Shown here piece after piece: positions 17,978 to 26,419 of a stretch of DNA of 64,000 nucleotides (positions within the stretch are counted from its first letter, which is position 1; each line of letters starts with the position of its first letter). A program made the position numbers and the translations under genes. The notes under the pieces are model-generated. The model was not told the DNA's origin. It saw nothing but the letters and a program-made list of their open reading frames with translations, and did no database searches. Source of the stretch: Leptolyngbya sp. (GTDB lineage: Bacteria > Cyanobacteriota > Cyanobacteriia > Leptolyngbyales > Leptolyngbyaceae); assembly GCA_003249025.1 (NCBI GenBank), contig QBMH01000003.1, positions 1-64,000 on the forward strand. Direction: 5' to 3'.

Positions 17978-18199
17978 GTGGATAGTCAAATGGATAGTGA
18001 AAAACTGGCTCATTACATTGAGGCGACTAATGGCATCTCCAAACCGTGGCTGCTAACTCAACTGCGGCTCAAAAAACTACAAGAAGGCCGAGAGAATTTA
18101 TCGACAGAAGCCTATGAAGCTGCCTTAAAAGATATTCATACTGATCTGATGAACTTAGGAGAATGGTGGGTTGGGCAAGAAAATGAGGTATTTGGTTAA
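17978..18199 (+). CDS. Small hypothetical protein preceding ppk1
   Basis: A 73-residue acidic, helix-rich protein (SKPWLLTQLRLKKLQEGREN, then LSTEAYEAALKDIHTDLMNL) with no recognised family. A GTG start has AGGAGG eleven bases upstream. The stop is two bases before the ppk1 ATG, so it is very probably co-translated with polyphosphate kinase and may affect it. Confidence 0.65.
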   Translation: MDSQMDSEKLAHYIEATNGISKPWLLTQLRLKKLQEGRENLSTEAYEAALKDIHTDLMNLGEWWVGQENEVFG

Positions 18200-18201
18200 T
18201 C

Positions 18202-20337
18202 ATGCCTAGACGCAAAATTTCGACGACGACTGAGCTAGACCTGAGCGATCCACAATATTATTTCAGCCGTGAACTCAGTTGGCTAGAGTTTAATAACCGC
18301 GTGTTGAATGAAGCGTTTGATCCACGCACTCCCTTATTGGAGCGGCTGAAATTCTTAGCGATTTTTAGCTCTAACTTAGATGAATATTTTATGGTGCGGG
18401 TGGCTGCCCTGAAGCAACAGGTTGAGGCACAAGTCACTAAGCGATCGCCCGACGGACGGACGGCTCAGGAACAACTTACCCTGATTCGCCAGCGGCTCCA
18501 CCCCATGGTTTCCCAAGCGCATCTTCATTTTGATCAGGCTCTTCGCCCGCCCCTCTCTTCCCACGGCGTTTATCTGCTGGATTACATCGATCTCAATCAA
18601 GAGCAGCGCACCTATTTTCAGCAATATTTTGATGAGCAAATTTTTCCAGTGTTGACCCCGCTGGCGATCGACCCTAGCCATCCGTTTCCCTACATTTCCA
18701 ATCTCAGCCTTAATCTTGCCGTGGTCATGAAAGATGGGGAAGATGGCAAAGAATTGTTTGCGCGGGTTAAGGTGCCCAAAAGCCTGCCTCGGTTTCTACC
18801 GCTGCCCGAAACCCTGCGCCATCAGCAAAAAGATGTCACTGCCATCTGGACAGGTGTACCCCTAGAGCAAGTGATCGCCCATAATTTGGCAGAGCTATTT
18901 CCAGGCATGGATATTCAGGAATATCATACTTTTCGAGTGACCCGCGACAGTGATTTGATGCTGGTGGAAGATGAAGCAGATGATTTACTGCTGGCGATCG
19001 AACAAGAACTCCACAAGCGGCGGTTAGGTGGTTCGATCGTCCGCTTAGAAATTCATTCATCAATGCCCGAAGCCTTACGAATCATGCTGATGGAAGAGAT
19101 GGATCTGACGGACGGGGATGTCTACGAAGCAACTGGTATCCTCTGTTTGCGAGATTTGATCACGTTTTTGGAAATCCCCTTACCCGACCTAAAAGATCCG
19201 CCTTGCCATTCTTCCGTGCCCCAACCATTGCGCGATCGCAGCAAGCTCAGCTTAGATGGCACCGAGCCAGATGATAATTTATTTGCCATCATTCGCAAGC
19301 AAGATCTGATGGTGCATCATCCTTACCAATCCTTTTCGCGCACTGTCCAACGATTTATCACGGAAGCGGCTGAAGATCCAGATGTGCTGGCAATTAAAAT
19401 GACGCTCTACCGCACCTCTGGGGATTCGCCCATTGTGCAAGCATTAATCACGGCAGCGGAAAACGGCATCCAGGTGGCGGCATTGGTGGAGATCAAAGCC
19501 CGATTTGATGAGGAAAATAACATTAACTGGGCGCGTAAGCTAGAAAGCGCAGGGGTTCATGTGATTTATGGGTTGGCAGGACTCAAAACCCATACGAAGG
19601 TGGTGCTAGTTGTCCGGCGAGAGGAAGGGCGCATTCGCCGCTATGTTCATATTGGTACTGGAAACTACAATCCAAAAACCTCTCGGATTTATACCGATAT
19701 GGGGCTATTAAGCTGTCGCGAGGAGTTGGGGGCTGATTTAAGCAATCTGTTTAACTATCTAACGGGCTATTCGCGCCATCACACCTATCAAAAATTGCTG
19801 GTGGCACCTTCCGGATTGCGGAACCGCATGATGGAATTGATCAATCGAGAAGCCGCGATCGCGCGTCAAGGTCACCATGCCCGCATTGTTGCCAAGATGA
19901 ATGCGCTGGTTGATCCACAAATTATCGTTGCGTTATATCAAGCATCTCAAGCTGGAGTGCAAATTGATTTGATTGTGCGGGGCATGTGCTGCTTGCGCCC
20001 TGGAGTAGCGGGCGTGAGTGACAATATTCGCGTAATCAGCATTGTGGGTCGCTTTTTAGAACACTCCCGCATCTTTTATTTCCACAATCAGGGTCAAGAA
20101 GAGATCTTTATTGGCAGTGCAGATTGGATGACGCGCAACCTGGATCGCCGAGTGGAAGCCGTTGTGCCGATTGAAGACCCCGCGATCGCCAAAGACCTGC
20201 AAGAGATTTTGGGCATCATGCTGGCAGACAATCGCCAAGCATGGGATTTACTCCCCGACGGTCGATATATTCAGCGTCGTCCCGCAGGAAATAGCCCAGA
20301 ACAAAGTTCTCAAAAAAAATTGATGGAAATTACGTAA
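18202..20337 (+). CDS. ppk1: Polyphosphate kinase 1
   Basis: This 711-residue enzyme reversibly transfers the gamma-phosphate of ATP to inorganic polyphosphate. The N-terminal domain starts with YFSRELSWLEFNNRVLNEA, and the head domain includes HPFPYISNLSLNLAV. The two phospholipase-D-like C-terminal domains contain the autophosphorylated His464 in GLKTHTKVVLV and the second histidine in FLEHSRIFYF. Length and motifs are normal for PPK1. The last 20 residues are variable. It supplies phosphate storage granules, common in cyanobacteria. Confidence 0.97.
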   Translation: MPRRKISTTTELDLSDPQYYFSRELSWLEFNNRVLNEAFDPRTPLLERLKFLAIFSSNLDEYFMVRVAALKQQVEAQVTKRSPDGRTAQEQLTLIRQRLHPMVSQAHLHFDQALRPPLSSHGVYLLDYIDLNQEQRTYFQQYFDEQIFPVLTPLAIDPSHPFPYISNLSLNLAVVMKDGEDGKELFARVKVPKSLPRFLPLPETLRHQQKDVTAIWTGVPLEQVIAHNLAELFPGMDIQEYHTFRVTRDSDLMLVEDEADDLLLAIEQELHKRRLGGSIVRLEIHSSMPEALRIMLMEEMDLTDGDVYEATGILCLRDLITFLEIPLPDLKDPPCHSSVPQPLRDRSKLSLDGTEPDDNLFAIIRKQDLMVHHPYQSFSRTVQRFITEAAEDPDVLAIKMTLYRTSGDSPIVQALITAAENGIQVAALVEIKARFDEENNINWARKLESAGVHVIYGLAGLKTHTKVVLVVRREEGRIRRYVHIGTGNYNPKTSRIYTDMGLLSCREELGADLSNLFNYLTGYSRHHTYQKLLVAPSGLRNRMMELINREAAIARQGHHARIVAKMNALVDPQIIVALYQASQAGVQIDLIVRGMCCLRPGVAGVSDNIRVISIVGRFLEHSRIFYFHNQGQEEIFIGSADWMTRNLDRRVEAVVPIEDPAIAKDLQEILGIMLADNRQAWDLLPDGRYIQRRPAGNSPEQSSQKKLMEIT

Positions 20338-20690
20338 TCATTTTCGCCATCGTCGTGTAGGATAAAGCCTTAGTTTGGATTGACGGAAAGAGTGACTTTA
20401 ATTCAGTTGCTCAGAAGTAGGTTTGAATCTTTTTTACAAGTATTCCTTTACTTCGCAATTCTCACTATTTCGTCGCTCAAAACTTTTGGTGAGTTAGTTT
20501 TTATAGCAACTCATTCATCTCTGCTTAAAATCCTGTTTAAGGAAAAGAGCGGTTTTTGCAAAATATCTTGAATGCCCCAATATTTGATACAAAAATTCAG
20601 ACTTTTTTTGGAAGAAAGGGGTGCATTGACCAAGATTTTTGATAGAGTTGGAGGCAATTTTACGCAACTTTTTTTCTAAAGATTATGTGA
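20338..20690. other. Gene-free region upstream of the sigma factor
   Basis: This AT-rich stretch has a run of thymines near 20606 and again near 20672. A 63-codon open frame (20380-20571) has hydrophobic low-complexity content and no family resemblance, so it is not called. A promoter for the sigma gene must lie here, but no good -35/-10 pair is evident. Confidence 0.4.
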
Positions 20691-21728
20691 GTGTGTATGA
20701 GTGCCGAATCGCCTTCCAAAATTAGCCAAATTGACGCTGAAGTAAGTTCCCTTGAACAAGAATTTGATGTCGATCTATCCGTTGAAATCGATATAGACTT
20801 GGATGAACTGAACAGTTTAGAGAAATTTGAAACGGTTGAATTTGCTCCTAGTAAACCACCCGTTAAAATTAGCAAAGCAGAGCGTCTAGGTCTGACCGAT
20901 GATTCAGTTGGATTATTTCTGCGTGAGATGGCGCGCTATCCGTTGCTGACTCAAACTCAAGAAATTGAGTTGGCGCGGGAGATTGCTAAAGGGGGTCCTC
21001 AAGCGGAACGTGCCAAACGTAAATTGGTTCGTTCAAACCTACGGTTAGTTGTTTCTATTGCCAAGAAATATCTCAATCGTGGAGTGCCTTTTTTGGATTT
21101 AATTCAAGAAGGTGCCATGGGTTTAATGCGGGCGGCTGAAAAGTTTGACTATGAGCGGGGCTATAAGTTTTCAACTTATGCCTATTGGTGGATTCGTCAA
21201 GGAATTACCCGGGCGATCGCATCCCAATCTCGCACGGTTCGTTTGCCTGTTCATATGGTCGAAAAGCTGAACCAAGTTCGCAAAGCTCGGCAATTGCTTT
21301 CTCAAAAACATGGACGTAAGCCAACAAAGCAAGAAATTGCTGAGGAGTTAGGCATTGATGAAGATAAATTAGATCACGTTTTAGATGTGAGTCAGGGAAC
21401 TCTTTCTCTTCATGCTTGGGTGGGCAGAGAAGAAGATACCGAACTGATGCAATTGATCGAAGATTCGGATAATGTTGCACCCAATGATTGTTTAGATCAC
21501 AAACTGCTGTGCGATCGCCTCGATTCTGTTTTAGAACATTTGAGCGATCGAGAACAAGAAATCATCCGGTTGCGGTTTGGTCTAACCGATGGACAACATT
21601 ACACCCTTTCTGAAATTGGTGAGCGGTATCAACTTTCCAGAGAACGAGTTCGCCAAATCCAAGCAAAAGCCATGCGAAAGCTGCGCCACCCCAGACGGCA
21701 AGCGCTTTTGAAGGATTGGATGCGCTAG
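20691..21728 (+). CDS. Group 2 RNA polymerase sigma factor (RpoD-like)
   Basis: A 345-residue sigma-70 protein with all core regions. An acidic N-terminal 60 residues precede region 1.2 ([18 protein letters not shown]). Region 2 carries the -10-recognition helix ([20 protein letters not shown]). Region 3 begins near [14 protein letters not shown], and region 4.2 has the [23 protein letters not shown]. The size, and the absence of the large region 1.1, place it in the group 2 factors (SigB/C/D/E of cyanobacteria), which serve stress and circadian responses. Which subgroup is not decided. The frame opens with GTG at 20691; an in-frame ATG at 20697 is equally possible. A strong terminator follows. 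Confidence 0.93.
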   Translation: MCMSAESPSKISQIDAEVSSLEQEFDVDLSVEIDIDLDELNSLEKFETVEFAPSKPPVKISKAERLGLTDDSVGLFLREMARYPLLTQTQEIELAREIAKGGPQAERAKRKLVRSNLRLVVSIAKKYLNRGVPFLDLIQEGAMGLMRAAEKFDYERGYKFSTYAYWWIRQGITRAIASQSRTVRLPVHMVEKLNQVRKARQLLSQKHGRKPTKQEIAEELGIDEDKLDHVLDVSQGTLSLHAWVGREEDTELMQLIEDSDNVAPNDCLDHKLLCDRLDSVLEHLSDREQEIIRLRFGLTDGQHYTLSEIGERYQLSRERVRQIQAKAMRKLRHPRRQALLKDWMR

Positions 21729-21780
21729 GGAAAGTAGACACTCACATTGCAAGCTTCTGAGCAATCAGGAGATAGAAGCT

Positions 21781-21820
21781 AAAAGCCAGGAGAGTGTAGA
21801 AACTCACTCCTGGCTTTTTT
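21781..21820 (+). terminator. Rho-independent terminator of the sigma factor gene
   Basis: AAAAGCCAGGAG (21781-21792) pairs perfectly with CTCCTGGCTTTT (21807-21818) and is followed by further thymines. It lies about 50 bases after the sigma stop codon. Confidence 0.9.
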
Positions 21821-21916
21821 GTACAGATTTTAGAGTGCGGAGGTGTGAGTGCGAAGCGTTTTCCCTAAGAGAAAGGATGATTGCTTAGTATTTAGGTGTT
21901 CTTTCCTCTTAAAAAA

Positions 21917-22105
21917 TTAGTTTTCTGTAGCGTTACCAGGAAAGGTGCGCTTGAATTCGTCAATTAAGTCATCCACCTCCTCGATCGCCTGATTCACATC
22001 AATTCTTAAGGTGCCTAAGTTGGGCTGTTCCAAGAGTTTCACTAAAAACTCACGCTTGCCCTCGATCTGAGTAAATTGCTCTCGCATCACTTGTGGATCT
22101 ACCAT
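21917..22105 (-). CDS. Small conserved hypothetical protein
   Basis: The 62-residue product is soluble and helical, with many acidic residues (NQAIEEVDDLIDEFKRTFPG). No family name is assigned. Coding potential is supported by clean amino-acid composition, an ATG preceded by AGAGGGAAAG, and co-orientation with the similar-sized gene at 22219. Confidence 0.6.
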   Translation of the reverse strand: MVDPQVMREQFTQIEGKREFLVKLLEQPNLGTLRIDVNQAIEEVDDLIDEFKRTFPGNATEN

Positions 22106-22218
22106 CAGCGTTTCTTTCCCTCTTAAATATCAACTGGTTATGCAAACCTATTTTAGGGTAGCGCACAGGTTTCGGGTTTCAGACTATAGAAACCTTGCAT
22201 CTATTCCCTGACCCCTGT

Positions 22219-22482
22219 TCAACGCAAAAACGGAGGACGTTTCACATCCGCAGGTTTTGTTTTAATCACTTCATCCATAAACCGCTTGAGGGCTTGTTCG
22301 CGATTTTTCATGAATGCCGCCCAAAAACCGGGATGAAATTCATCCATTGTTTTGGCGATCGCCCACACATCCACCGCTAAAATATTCTGCAACATCTCAT
22401 CTTCCCGCTTAAGGGAATTGATTTGCTCCATAACATCCCGTTCTTTAGAAACCTGTTGATTCTCATCTTTAGCCATTGTCAT
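22219..22482 (-). CDS. Small conserved hypothetical protein
   Basis: This 87-residue protein has a charged N-terminal coil (QQVSKERDVMEQINSLKRED) and a conserved-looking core (FHPGFWAAFMKNREQALKRF). It has no signal peptide or membrane segment. It looks like a cyanobacterial protein of unknown function. It is divergent from the DUF2854 gene and lies 113 bases upstream of the 62-residue gene on the same strand. Confidence 0.65.
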   Translation of the reverse strand: MTMAKDENQQVSKERDVMEQINSLKREDEMLQNILAVDVWAIAKTMDEFHPGFWAAFMKNREQALKRFMDEVIKTKPADVKRPPFLR

Positions 22483-22587
22483 AGTTCAATCCAAAAAACT
22501 CGATTCACTAATGAACGGTGACGCGGTTCAGGAGTCAGGGATAATAAAAGCTGACAAGTTATTTATAGCGCGACTGATTGTAACTCT

Positions 22588-23163
22588 ATGCTACGTCAAA
22601 TTTCCTTAGGAATGGTGGGGTTGGTGGTCGGTGGGATTCTAACTATCGTCGGCTTTGTTGCTTACTTTATTCTGGATAATGCCACTTTGAATTTGATCGG
22701 GTTTTTCTATGGAATTCCTATTTTGCTGGGTGGATTGGCGCTAAAAGCGTCTGAGCTAGAACCTGCCCCGTATTCGCAGCCCACCTCGGAAGCTATCGTG
22801 GCACTCCGCGATCGCCAAGCCACTGCCACTCAAACTCAGATCCGCAAAGATGTGACTCGGTTTCGCTATGGACAAAGTGCCCATCTGGATACTTCCCTTA
22901 AGGCATTAAAACTTAGCCCCACCGATGAAGAATGCCCCATATTGCAGAGCATTCGTGAGGAGGAAACCGACGGAGATTACACCCTAGTGCTGCAATTTGA
23001 GTCGCCGTTTTTTCCGGCTCAAGCCTGGAAAGATAAAGAGCAAAAGCTAACGGGCTTCTTTGGTCCCGGCGTGCGGGTGGAAGTAAATGCCCTTGATGAC
23101 GAATTAGTTGAGGTCGCTCTAATTTCCACTCCTCAGATCAGCGAAACTCCTGTGGCGGCATGA
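22588..23163 (+). CDS. DUF2854 family membrane protein
   Basis: A 191-residue protein of the DUF2854 type, found in cyanobacteria and plastid-bearing eukaryotes. Two N-terminal hydrophobic helices lie at about residues 5-28 and 33-52 (IGFFYGIPILLGGLALKASE). A soluble domain of about 130 residues follows with FRYGQSAHLDTSLKALKLSP and a C-terminal beta-rich part. The molecular function is unknown. Its stop overlaps the start of the DUF2079 gene by four bases (ATGA), so the two are translationally coupled. Confidence 0.85.
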   Translation: MLRQISLGMVGLVVGGILTIVGFVAYFILDNATLNLIGFFYGIPILLGGLALKASELEPAPYSQPTSEAIVALRDRQATATQTQIRKDVTRFRYGQSAHLDTSLKALKLSPTDEECPILQSIREEETDGDYTLVLQFESPFFPAQAWKDKEQKLTGFFGPGVRVEVNALDDELVEVALISTPQISETPVAA

Positions 23164-24593
23164 GCAAAACTTTCCGAGTGTCTCAGTTATCATTGCATCG
23201 TTGGTTTCAGCAGGCAGAAAATCGGGTATTGGCTGGCATGATCGCAGTCAGTACGGCGATTTTATTTTTGTGCAGCAGCGTTCGGCATTTATTGTTTCAC
23301 TCCACCGCCTACGATCTCGGCTATTTTGATCAGCTAGCTTACTTGCTGAGTCAGGGATTGCCGCCTGTGATTTCCTTTTGGGGATACCACTTTTTAGGCG
23401 GTCATGCAGATTGGATTATGTATTTTGTGGCGATGCCGTACAAAATCTATCCGTCTGTATTTTGGTTGTTAGGGATTCAGGCGATCGCGCTGTCTCTGGG
23501 CGCTTTGCCTACTTACCACTTAGCGCGTCAGGCTGGATTGAAGAGTGGTCAGACTATTGCGGTCGCGGCGGCTTATTTGTTGCATCCATTAATTTTCAAT
23601 CTAAATCTGTTTGATTTTCACCCAGAGGTGATTGCCCTACCGTTGTTTTTGACCGCAATTTTGACTGCAAGGCGCAATCAGGTTGGCTGGTTTAGCGTCT
23701 GTTTAATCCTGATTTTGGGCTGCCGGGATGCTCTGTCGCTGACTGTGTTTGCGATGGGTTTTTGGCTGTGGCTGTTTGAGAAAAAGCTTAAGTGCGGCGC
23801 GATCTCGATGATATTAGGCGGCGGCTGGTTTCTGTTTGCCACACAGATCCTCATTCCTTCCTTTCCGCCGGGTGGTGTAATATCGGTTGCCCGATTTGAC
23901 TATTTGGGCAGTTCCGTTGGGGAAATTGTGCTGAATTTATTCCTAAAGCCGCATCTGGTTCTTTCTGCTCTATTCACCTTGCCCAATCTGCAATATCTTT
24001 GCTTGCTATTTTTGCCTGTGATTTGGGGTTTGTCAGTGCATCATTTGGAATCGCTGATTGTGATTATTCCTACCTTGCTGCTTAACCTGCTTAGCACTTT
24101 GGAAACCCAAAAGGACTTGCTGCATCAGTATTCTCTGCCAGCGCTGCCGTTTTTGATGGTGGCAATCATGGCGGCACTGGCGGATGGTAAAGGGTTGGTG
24201 CAAAGTCGGCGGGGAATTTTGCTGTGTTCGCTAGTGGGCTTTGTGGCGCTGGCGAAGTTTGGCTATTTTGGCGATCGCTATCTCAACTCGCTAGACACTT
24301 GGCAGGCAAGCCGCAGCGCTGTCTCTCAAGTTCAGCCCCAAAGCCGCGTTTTGACTACTGCATCTATGGCACCACATCTGACCCATCGCCCTACAGTCCA
24401 ATTGGCGATCGCTGGCACGGAAGCGATCGACTTCGATCAGTTTGATGAGGTGCTGCTGAATGTGCGGCATCCCGGCTGGGCAAGTACTTCTACTCTTCAG
24501 CAGGGCTTAGTTGATCGACTCCAGCGTGATTCTCGATTTAAGCCGCTCGTTCAACAAGATGGGGTGTACTTGTTTACTCGTGTAGGCGCTTGA
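23160..24593 (+). CDS. DUF2079 family membrane protein, copy 1
   Basis: The 477-residue polytopic membrane protein has about ten hydrophobic helices and typical DUF2079 landmarks: SSVRHLLFHSTAYDLGYFDQ, FNLNLFDFHPEVIALPL, LILGCRDALSLTVFAMG and the C-terminal LLNVRHPGW. The early acidic YDLGYFDQ loop recalls GT-C glycosyltransferases, to which DUF2079 has been related, but no reaction is proven. A paralogue lies at 26420-27841. Between them are broken copies of the same family. The gene is coupled to DUF2854 upstream. Confidence 0.9.
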   Translation: MSKTFRVSQLSLHRWFQQAENRVLAGMIAVSTAILFLCSSVRHLLFHSTAYDLGYFDQLAYLLSQGLPPVISFWGYHFLGGHADWIMYFVAMPYKIYPSVFWLLGIQAIALSLGALPTYHLARQAGLKSGQTIAVAAAYLLHPLIFNLNLFDFHPEVIALPLFLTAILTARRNQVGWFSVCLILILGCRDALSLTVFAMGFWLWLFEKKLKCGAISMILGGGWFLFATQILIPSFPPGGVISVARFDYLGSSVGEIVLNLFLKPHLVLSALFTLPNLQYLCLLFLPVIWGLSVHHLESLIVIIPTLLLNLLSTLETQKDLLHQYSLPALPFLMVAIMAALADGKGLVQSRRGILLCSLVGFVALAKFGYFGDRYLNSLDTWQASRSAVSQVQPQSRVLTTASMAPHLTHRPTVQLAIAGTEAIDFDQFDEVLLNVRHPGWASTSTLQQGLVDRLQRDSRFKPLVQQDGVYLFTRVGA

Positions 24594-24616
24594 TGTATTT
24601 TTGGGCGAAGGCAAGC

Positions 24617-24675
24617 ATGGGTATTTTGACCGTGAGAAATTTTAAGGCTTGGATGCCACCGCGATTGGATTGTTC
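24617..24675 (+). pseudogene. N-terminal relic of a DUF2079 gene
   Basis: The frame from the ATG at 24617 reads MGILTVRNFKAWMPPR, matching the start of DUF2079 copy 2 (MGDLTVKNRLKTFVPSR) at both protein and nucleotide level. It then loses the match after about 20 codons. It begins 23 bases after the stop of DUF2079 copy 1, as a tandem gene start would. Confidence 0.6.
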
Positions 24676-24717
24676 ATCAATCGCTATGAGTTTGGGCGGG
24701 CAGTTTGATCTCATTGA

Positions 24718-24863
24718 TCCCCATGTCTAGAACATTACCCTCTTTTTGAAGCTCTGAACTACTCCGCCAACCGGGATGACGCACATTGAGCTGTGGGAGA
24801 ATTTACTGGATTCGAGTGCTCCCATTTTCCCTCACCCCTATCCCCATGTCTAGAACATTACCC
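24718..24863. repeat. Pair of 23-bp direct repeats
   Basis: The same 23 bases, beginning TCCCCATGTCTAGAACATTA, occur at 24718-24740 and at 24841-24863. The 100 bases between them contain an inverted DUF2079 fragment. The arrangement fits rearrangement or a small inserted element. Confidence 0.75.
24746..24790 (-). pseudogene. Inverted C-terminal fragment of a DUF2079 gene
   Basis: On the minus strand this reads LNVRHPGWRSSSELQ, which matches the LLNVRHPGWASTSTLQ segment conserved near the C-terminus of DUF2079 copy 1. It is opposite in orientation to all intact copies and ends at a direct repeat, so it is a rearranged scrap. Confidence 0.6.
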
Positions 24864-25013
24864 AATGCCAACACTTTGCAGTATTTCAATGTACCAAAAT
24901 CTTAACACTGTGATAAATTGGATATAATGACAAATTGTGAGATGTTTACCAAACTTTAGTATCACAAAAGAGCGTTAAAAGCCTTAGTAAAAAAGCAACA
25001 TCCAATTAAAAAA

Positions 25014-25880
25014 GTGCAATTATCTAATCTCAAATCATTTATTTATCAAAAAACTCCTTATTTTATTCTTAGGAGTTTTAGTCATTCTAAAGAAGTGATT
25101 AGATATTTAGAAAAATATGGCTTTTCTATGATCCTAAACTTAAATGATTACGCAATTAGCAGACCAATCCTAGTCAAAGGAGTCCATGAAGCTTCAGTTA
25201 CAAAAGTTTTTAAGCAATACATGAAACCAAACTTAAGGTTTATTGATATTGGCGCAAACTTAGGTTACTACAGTCTATTGGTAGCAAGTCAATGTCCTAA
25301 CTCTAAGATATATAGTTTTGAGCCTGATCTAAAAAATTTCCAATTATTCAGTAGTAGTATTACTTATAATCAATTTCAAGATAGAATTCAGGCTTATTGT
25401 CTCGCAGTAGGCAGTGAAAATAAAATAATTACTATTTCCGATCTAGGCAATAATAGCAATTCTGGAGCAAGATTTACAGGGGATAATAAGGAAGTCCTAA
25501 GACCCTATATTCATGGGGAAAATCCCTATTTTCGCGAAGTTGAAGCAGTTCAGTTAGATAGCTTTTTACCTGATTTTAAAATAGATTTAGTCAAAATTGA
25601 TATTGAAGGCTATGAGCCTTTTGCTATTCAGGGAATGTTTAACATTATTAAACAGAATAAACCTATTATTTTTTTAGAATTTGCTCCTTCCAATTTAAAA
25701 AATATTGGACTTACTGAGCCTGAAAAATTCTTACAGATTTTTACAGATATGGAGTACAACATTAATATTATTAACAAGCAAGGAGACACCATTTCTTATG
25801 GAAGAGAAATAACTCAATTTTTTCGAGATTTTTTCCAATATAAAGTTCATCACCTTGACTTGTTACTATTACCTACCTAA
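25014..25880 (+). CDS. FkbM family methyltransferase
   Basis: A 288-residue SAM-dependent methyltransferase of the FkbM family. Motif I is NLRFIDIGANLGYYSLLVAS (about residues 78-97), motif II is IYSFEPDLKNFQLF, and the later conserved LVKIDIEGYEPFAIQGM is present. FkbM proteins methylate hydroxyls of sugars or secondary metabolites, so glycan decoration is plausible beside the glycosyltransferase-like genes. The gene starts with GTG. It and its flanks are strikingly AT-rich and poor in GCGATCGC sites compared with the neighbours, suggesting recent acquisition. Confidence 0.9.
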   Translation: MQLSNLKSFIYQKTPYFILRSFSHSKEVIRYLEKYGFSMILNLNDYAISRPILVKGVHEASVTKVFKQYMKPNLRFIDIGANLGYYSLLVASQCPNSKIYSFEPDLKNFQLFSSSITYNQFQDRIQAYCLAVGSENKIITISDLGNNSNSGARFTGDNKEVLRPYIHGENPYFREVEAVQLDSFLPDFKIDLVKIDIEGYEPFAIQGMFNIIKQNKPIIFLEFAPSNLKNIGLTEPEKFLQIFTDMEYNINIINKQGDTISYGREITQFFRDFFQYKVHHLDLLLLPT

Positions 25881-26004
25881 TATTGTTATCAGCACCGATA
25901 AAACTGATAACAAAATGGAATTTTCAACCAACATTTAGATATTGACTTCCAGTAGCTACAATATCAACACCTGATGTAAGTTCGCTTGGAGTTACACCAT
26001 ACAC

Positions 26005-26118
26005 AGCACCCAAAAAGAGTTTGTGGAGCGATTGCAGAAGGATACCCGGTTCAAGCAGTCCTACCAAAAAGATGACGTTCATCTATTCACGAAGGCGAAC
26101 TCATCACTGCTCAAGTAA
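26005..26118 (+). pseudogene. C-terminal relic of a DUF2079 gene (first)
   Basis: The plus-strand frame reads STQKEFVERLQKDTRFKQ, then SYQKDDVHLFTKA, and stops at 26116-26118. It aligns with the end of DUF2079 copy 1 (STLQQGLVDRLQRDSRFK, then QQDGVYLFTRV). Everything upstream of the last 30 or so codons is missing. Confidence 0.65.
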
Positions 26119-26127
26119 CCTTCAAAG

Positions 26128-26396
26128 GCGCGATCGCTCAAATTCAGCCGCAAAGCCGCCTTTTAACCACCGCTTGGATGGCACCGCATCTGACCCATCG
26201 TCCAACGGTCAAATTGGCGATCGCCGGCACGGAAGCGATCGATTTAGGTCAGTTTGATGAGGTGTTACTAAATGTGCGGCATCCCGGTTGGGCGAGCACC
26301 TCCAGCCTTCAACAGGGCTTAGTCGATCGGCTCCAGCGTGAGCCTGGTTTTAAGCCTTTAGTTGAACAAGATGACGTGTACTTGTTTACTCGCTGA
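26128..26396 (+). pseudogene. C-terminal relic of a DUF2079 gene (second)
   Basis: About 88 codons are nearly identical in protein to the last 90 or so of DUF2079 copy 1, including MAPHLTHRPTVKLAIAG, EAIDLGQFDEVLLNVRHPGW and DDVYLFTR followed by a stop. Most nucleotide differences are at third codon positions, so the ancestor was a working paralogue before truncation. It ends 23 bases before the start of copy 2. Confidence 0.8.
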
Positions 26397-26419
26397 AAGA
26401 ACCCATACTGAAGGAACTC

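Noticed and set aside
20380-20571. 63-codon open frame upstream of the sigma factor
   Set aside because: Composition is that of AT-rich non-coding DNA, there is no ribosome site, and no family resemblance was seen.
26021-26257. 78-codon frame covering both DUF2079 relics
   Set aside because: It reads the relics out of frame; the homologous frames are those given for 26005-26118 and 26128-26396.
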